Positions 60,471-64,000 of a stretch of 64,000 nucleotides of DNA are shown in pieces. The notes beneath the pieces are model-generated. The model did not search any database and was not told the origin of the DNA. It was given only the letters and a program-made list of their open reading frames with translations. Source of the DNA: Limonium bicolor (Eukaryota; Streptophyta; Magnoliopsida; Caryophyllales; Plumbaginaceae); NCBI GenBank assembly GCA_023374045.1, contig CM041777.1, positions 85,988,300 through 86,052,299 of the forward strand. Reading direction: 5' to 3'. Every line of letters begins with the position of its first letter. Position 1 is the stretch's first letter. The translations under genes were made by a program, and so were the position numbers.

Positions 60471-60875
60471 AACTTTGCCCTCAAAGTTGCTCAAGGTTAA
60501 AGGTTTAATAATTCTACTCATTAGGCAAACCAATTGCCATAATGCATCTTACTACCACCTATGAGGTGTTTACTTCTTCTACATTACAAGCATACACAAT
60601 CAAGCACCATACACAATTCACAATCACAATGCACCATTTCCATACATACCATCACCAATACACAACCATTGCAATTCACAATACACATTACACCAATACA
60701 TTACACATTAAACATACATACCAAATACACTTTGCACTACATGTGCCATTCAAAACATACTACAATACACACACACTAATGCAATGCTAACCCGAAGCAA
60801 TGCAAAAGCAAAATGGCTCTATCCCCCTTAAAACGGGGTACGCCATGTACCTGTACCCGCTAAGTGCTAGACTAT
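60471..60875. other. 3' untranslated part of the Del/Tekay element
   Basis: Contains a CA/AT-rich low-complexity stretch (60570-60780; cacaattcacaatcacaatg and similar) and gtaccc-rich sequence near 60830. The frames read from it (Thr/His/Tyr-rich) are artefacts. Confidence 0.55.
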
Positions 60876-62215
60876 CTAGTCTATGAATAACTGTGGGTAC
60901 TTCTCCTTCATGGCATCTTCTAACTCCCATGTCGCTTCTTCGACATCATGGTTTGACCATAGGACCTTCACCATTCGTATAGACTTATGGCGAGTGTCTC
61001 TGGTCTTCCTATCAAGGATTCTCACAGGGGTCTCGACATATCTCATGGTCGGCTCAGTGGATAGTCTCTCGGGCTCTAGGACATGAGAAGGATCGGCAAT
61101 ATACTTCTTGAGTTGTGACACATGAAATACATCATGGAAACGTCCCAAGTCCTCAGGTAATGCTAACCTATAGGCTACAGATCCAACTCTCTCGGTGTGT
61201 GTAGTACGGCCCTACAAATTTCGGGCTCAGCTTGCCCTTCTGGCCAAATCGGAATACGCCCTTCATAGGTGAAACACGCAAGAACACTTGGTCGCCCACG
61301 GCGAACTCAAGGTCGCGTCGTCGCACATCCGCATAGGATTTCTGTCTATCTAGGGCTGCCTTCATATTGGCTCGGATTTGTTGCACTTCTGCTTGGACTT
61401 GTTCTAAATACTCCGGTCCTATGATGACCGCTTCACTTGACTCATCCCAATACAAGGGTGTACAGCAAGGTCTACCATATAAAGCTTGGAAATGCGACAT
61501 CTTAATCGAAGCATGATAGCTATTATTATACGAAAACTCGATAAGATGAAGCTTATCTAACCAACTCCCCTGAAAATCTAAGGCACATGCCCTAAGCATG
61601 TCCTCCAGTGTCTGGATGGTCCTTTCTGTATGACCGTCGGTCTGAGGATGGAAGGCGGTACTCAGCTTCAATTCTGTACCCAGCGCTTCCCGTGTAGCTC
61701 TCCAGTATCTCGAAAGAAATCTAGTGTCACGGTCAGATACTATGGTCTTCGGACTCCGTAGTGTCTGACAATCTCCCTGTCGAATAGCTCTACGAGCTTC
61801 ACTACCTTCTAGGTGTCCTTCATCGGTATGAATCGGGCAACCTTGGTGAGGCGATCGACTACAACCCAGATCATGTTGAGTCCTCCCCTAGCAGGTGGGA
61901 GTCCTACAACAAAATCCATGGAGATATCGTGAAACTTCCACTCCGGAACTGGCATCGATTGTACCATTCCGCCCGGTCTACAATGTTCAAACTTTACTTT
62001 TTGGCATGTAAGCATCTCAATACATACTCTATCACATCTGATTTCATTCCTGACCACCAGAAGTACCTCTTCATGTCTTTATACATCTTGGAGGCTCCTG
62101 GGTGAACTGATAATGTAGAACTGTGTGACTCTCGCTGGATGCGATCCCTTAGCTCAGCATTGCTTCGGGGGACGCATAGCCTGCCATTCAGCCGAATCAG
62201 ACCATCTTCATGCAA
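60876..62215 (-). pseudogene. Chromovirus (Del/Tekay) integrase with C-terminal chromodomain-like end, broken
   Basis: From the 5' side: zinc-binding region ([20 protein letters not shown], then CQKVKFEH after a frameshift near 62030), first Asp in [15 protein letters not shown] (61940), then a break near 61800-61680. Next come STAFHPQTDGHTERTIQTLE with the catalytic Glu retained (61650), EALYGRP-like QALYGRPC, GDQVFLRVSPMKGV, and, after a frameshift near 61165, FHDVFHVSQLKKYIADP. The end, VKVLWSNHDVEEATWELEDA (61010-60930), is the divergent chromodomain typical of this lineage. At least three frame breaks. Confidence 0.87.
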
Positions 62216-62237
62216 CTTAAAATCATACTTCTTCTTC

Positions 62238-63726
62238 TCAAATGTACCATCGGTGATCTTCGGTTAGGTAAGGGTCGCTCAACTGAGCGTCTCGCACCTC
62301 GTCAACCAAGCTAGAAGAAGCGAGTAGCGAATGGAGCGAGTGTGCTCGATGGCTCAGGGCGTCGGCTACAACGTTTGCCTTCCCTTCCTTATACTGCAGG
62401 TCGATGTCGTAGTCTGAAAGAAACTCCATCCACCTTCTCTGTCTCAAATTCAACTCTTTCTGCGTGAATACATATTGTAAGCTCTTGTGGTCGGAGTAGA
62501 TGGTGATGCTTACCCTATAGAGATAGTGTCGCCATATCTTCAAGGCGAAGACAATGGCTCCTAACTCTAAGTCGTGAGTCGGGTAATTCTCCTCATGCTT
62601 TTTCAGCTGGCGGGAGGCATAAGCTACAACCTTGTCATGCTGCATGAGTACGCATCCCATTCCCTTGCCTGATGCATCGTAATACACCTCAAATCCCTCT
62701 GTGCCCTCTGGAAGAGTAAGGATGGGCGCTGAGGTCAATGAGTCCTTTAGGCTCTGGAATGATACTTCGCACTCGTCTGTCCATACAGATGGTGCATCTT
62801 TCTTCATCAGTGTAGTCATGGGCTTAGCGACTTTCAAGAAGTCCTTTACAAATCTCCGGTAGTAACCAGCTAGACCAAGAAAGCTCCGGATGTCAGTAAC
62901 AGTCTTGGGTCAAGGCCATGATCGTACTGCTTCTATTTTTGAAGGGTCAACTGAGATACCTGCGCTCGAGATGACATGACCGAGGAATGATACCTGATCT
63001 AGCCAGAACTCGCACTTGGAGAACTTCGCATACAGCTGGTTCTCGCGCAGTGTCTCAAGTACTTTCCTCAAATGAATTTCATGATCCTCTCCTGATTTCG
63101 AGTATACAAGGTGTCATCGATAAATACTACAACTGAAGTGTCTAACTGCTCACTGAATAGTCGATTAATTAAATCCATGAATTTTGCTGGTGCGTTTGAC
63201 AAACTGAATGGCATGACGGTGAATTCGTAGTGGCCATATCTGGTGCGGAATGACGTTTTCTCTATGTCTTGCTCTTTGATAGCAATCTGATGATACCCAG
63301 AACAGAGGTCGATCTTGGAGAAGACTGAGGCTCCTTTCAGCTGGTCGAATAGGTCGTGGATGCGTGGCAATGGGTATTTATTTTTTACTGTGACCGCATT
63401 CAACTCGCGGTAGTCAATACAAAGTCAGAGACTACCGTCCTTCTTCTTCACAAAGAGGACCGGTGCTCCCCAAGGTGATACGCTCGGGCATATGAACCCT
63501 TTGTCGAGTAAGTCGCACAACTGCTCTTTAACTCTATCATTTCTGCAGGTGCCATGCGGTACGGTGCCCTAGCAATGGGACCAGTACCTGGCAAGAGGTC
63601 AATCTCAAATTCTACTGCTCTTCTAGGTGGCATACCAGGCAGCTCCTTAGGGAGTACATCAGGAGAATTCAGATACAATGGGTACTTCGGGGTTGAACTC
63701 TGGATCTCTCTCAAGGTCTTGTACAT
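62238..63726 (-). pseudogene. Chromovirus reverse transcriptase and RNase H, broken
   Basis: The linker and RT start read [20 protein letters not shown] and [10 protein letters not shown] (63650-63560). A frameshift near 63540 and a stop just before [13 protein letters not shown] sequence (63420) follow. The RT palm has [33 protein letters not shown] and the catalytic FIDD (63120), followed by a frameshift. A second block, 62837-62238, carries the end of RT ([15 protein letters not shown]) and RNase H ([55 protein letters not shown]). Domain order is normal. The active Asp residues visible are kept, but frames are not. Confidence 0.87.
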
Positions 63727-64000
63727 AACACAAATACACTTCTTTGCCCTTTCTGAGCCCCCGGTACATAGCCATAGCGGAGATGACTGTGGTCGAAGGT
63801 TCTCTCGTCTCTGGCGGTAAGATACAGTAACCCAGAAGGACTCTTGAGCAGCAATCTATGCTCGGCGCAGAGGATACGTCCCTTGTGCCGCTCCAACCAG
63901 TTCATCCTGATGATTAAGTCGAATCCCAACCCATTAATCTCGATGAAGGAGATGGGAAACGCTTCGCCCTTGATTTGGATCGTGGCTGATTTGTAATACT
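63711..64000 (-). pseudogene. Chromovirus protease C-terminal part, cut by window edge
   Basis: Reads FDLIIRMNWLERHKGRILC, the C-terminal motif of Ty3/gypsy aspartic proteases (usually FDVILGMDWL); here the loop has IRMN. The frame stays open to the window end, so the start, the Asp active site and gag lie beyond 64000. Confidence 0.7.

Overview
This is nuclear DNA from a flowering plant, probably a eudicot; the species cannot be fixed from the sequence. It holds one intact-looking host gene, a minus-strand kinesin of the KIN-8 type (7 coding exons, 14658 down to 7471), set in a dense field of transposable elements typical of plant heterochromatin.

Left part (1-18480). Positions 1 to about 4500 are the end of a Tat-like Ty3/gypsy element. 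It has a short array of hairpin repeats, a purine tract, and an antisense, spliced, decayed gene for a 'putative gypsy-type transposon' protein with its own TATA box; a plus-strand TATA box lies at 4422. Next is a broken LINE ORF1 (RRM plus DUF4283-like, 4633-6716) with no ORF2. The kinesin gene follows; its 3.8-kb first intron carries an antisense, degraded Ty1/copia copy. At 15515-16429 sits a 915-bp non-autonomous hAT element with an 8-bp target duplication, inserted in an old LTR relic.

Right part (18481-64000). This is one nested pile that can be taken apart with target-site duplications (TSDs). (1) The host is a Del/Tekay-type chromovirus on the minus strand: pol at 60876-64000, 3' LTR from 60454 down to 18481. 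(2) That LTR is split by an Athila-lineage element, 20399-58487, TSD CACCC, with minus-strand gag-pol at 41733-47416 and an extra ORF at 37694-40377. (3a) The left Athila LTR is split by a non-autonomous element (here 'element B'), 22135-36079, TSD ATAAG. (3b) The right Athila LTR is split by a large non-autonomous LTR element (LARD), 49308-58262, TSD GCCAAG. (4) Element B is split by a 5.75-kb solo LTR, 28677-34429, TSD TGTTT. The Athila extra ORF is interrupted by a 1.3-kb CACTA element, 37991-39304, TSD GCT.

None of the retroelement genes reads through. The Athila protease motif lacks its catalytic Asp and its integrase lacks the expected Glu. No tRNA, rRNA or CRISPR was recognised. The less expected signals are: an indel-only difference pattern between the two LARD LTRs, which points to an assembly-quality patch near 56500-58450; GC-rich CCGG-containing palindrome clusters shared by unrelated LTR families; and a LARD interior built of several different tandem arrays plus repeated polypurine-like motifs next to perfect hairpins. 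I did not find a clear undescribed functional system; all of these are non-coding structural observations.
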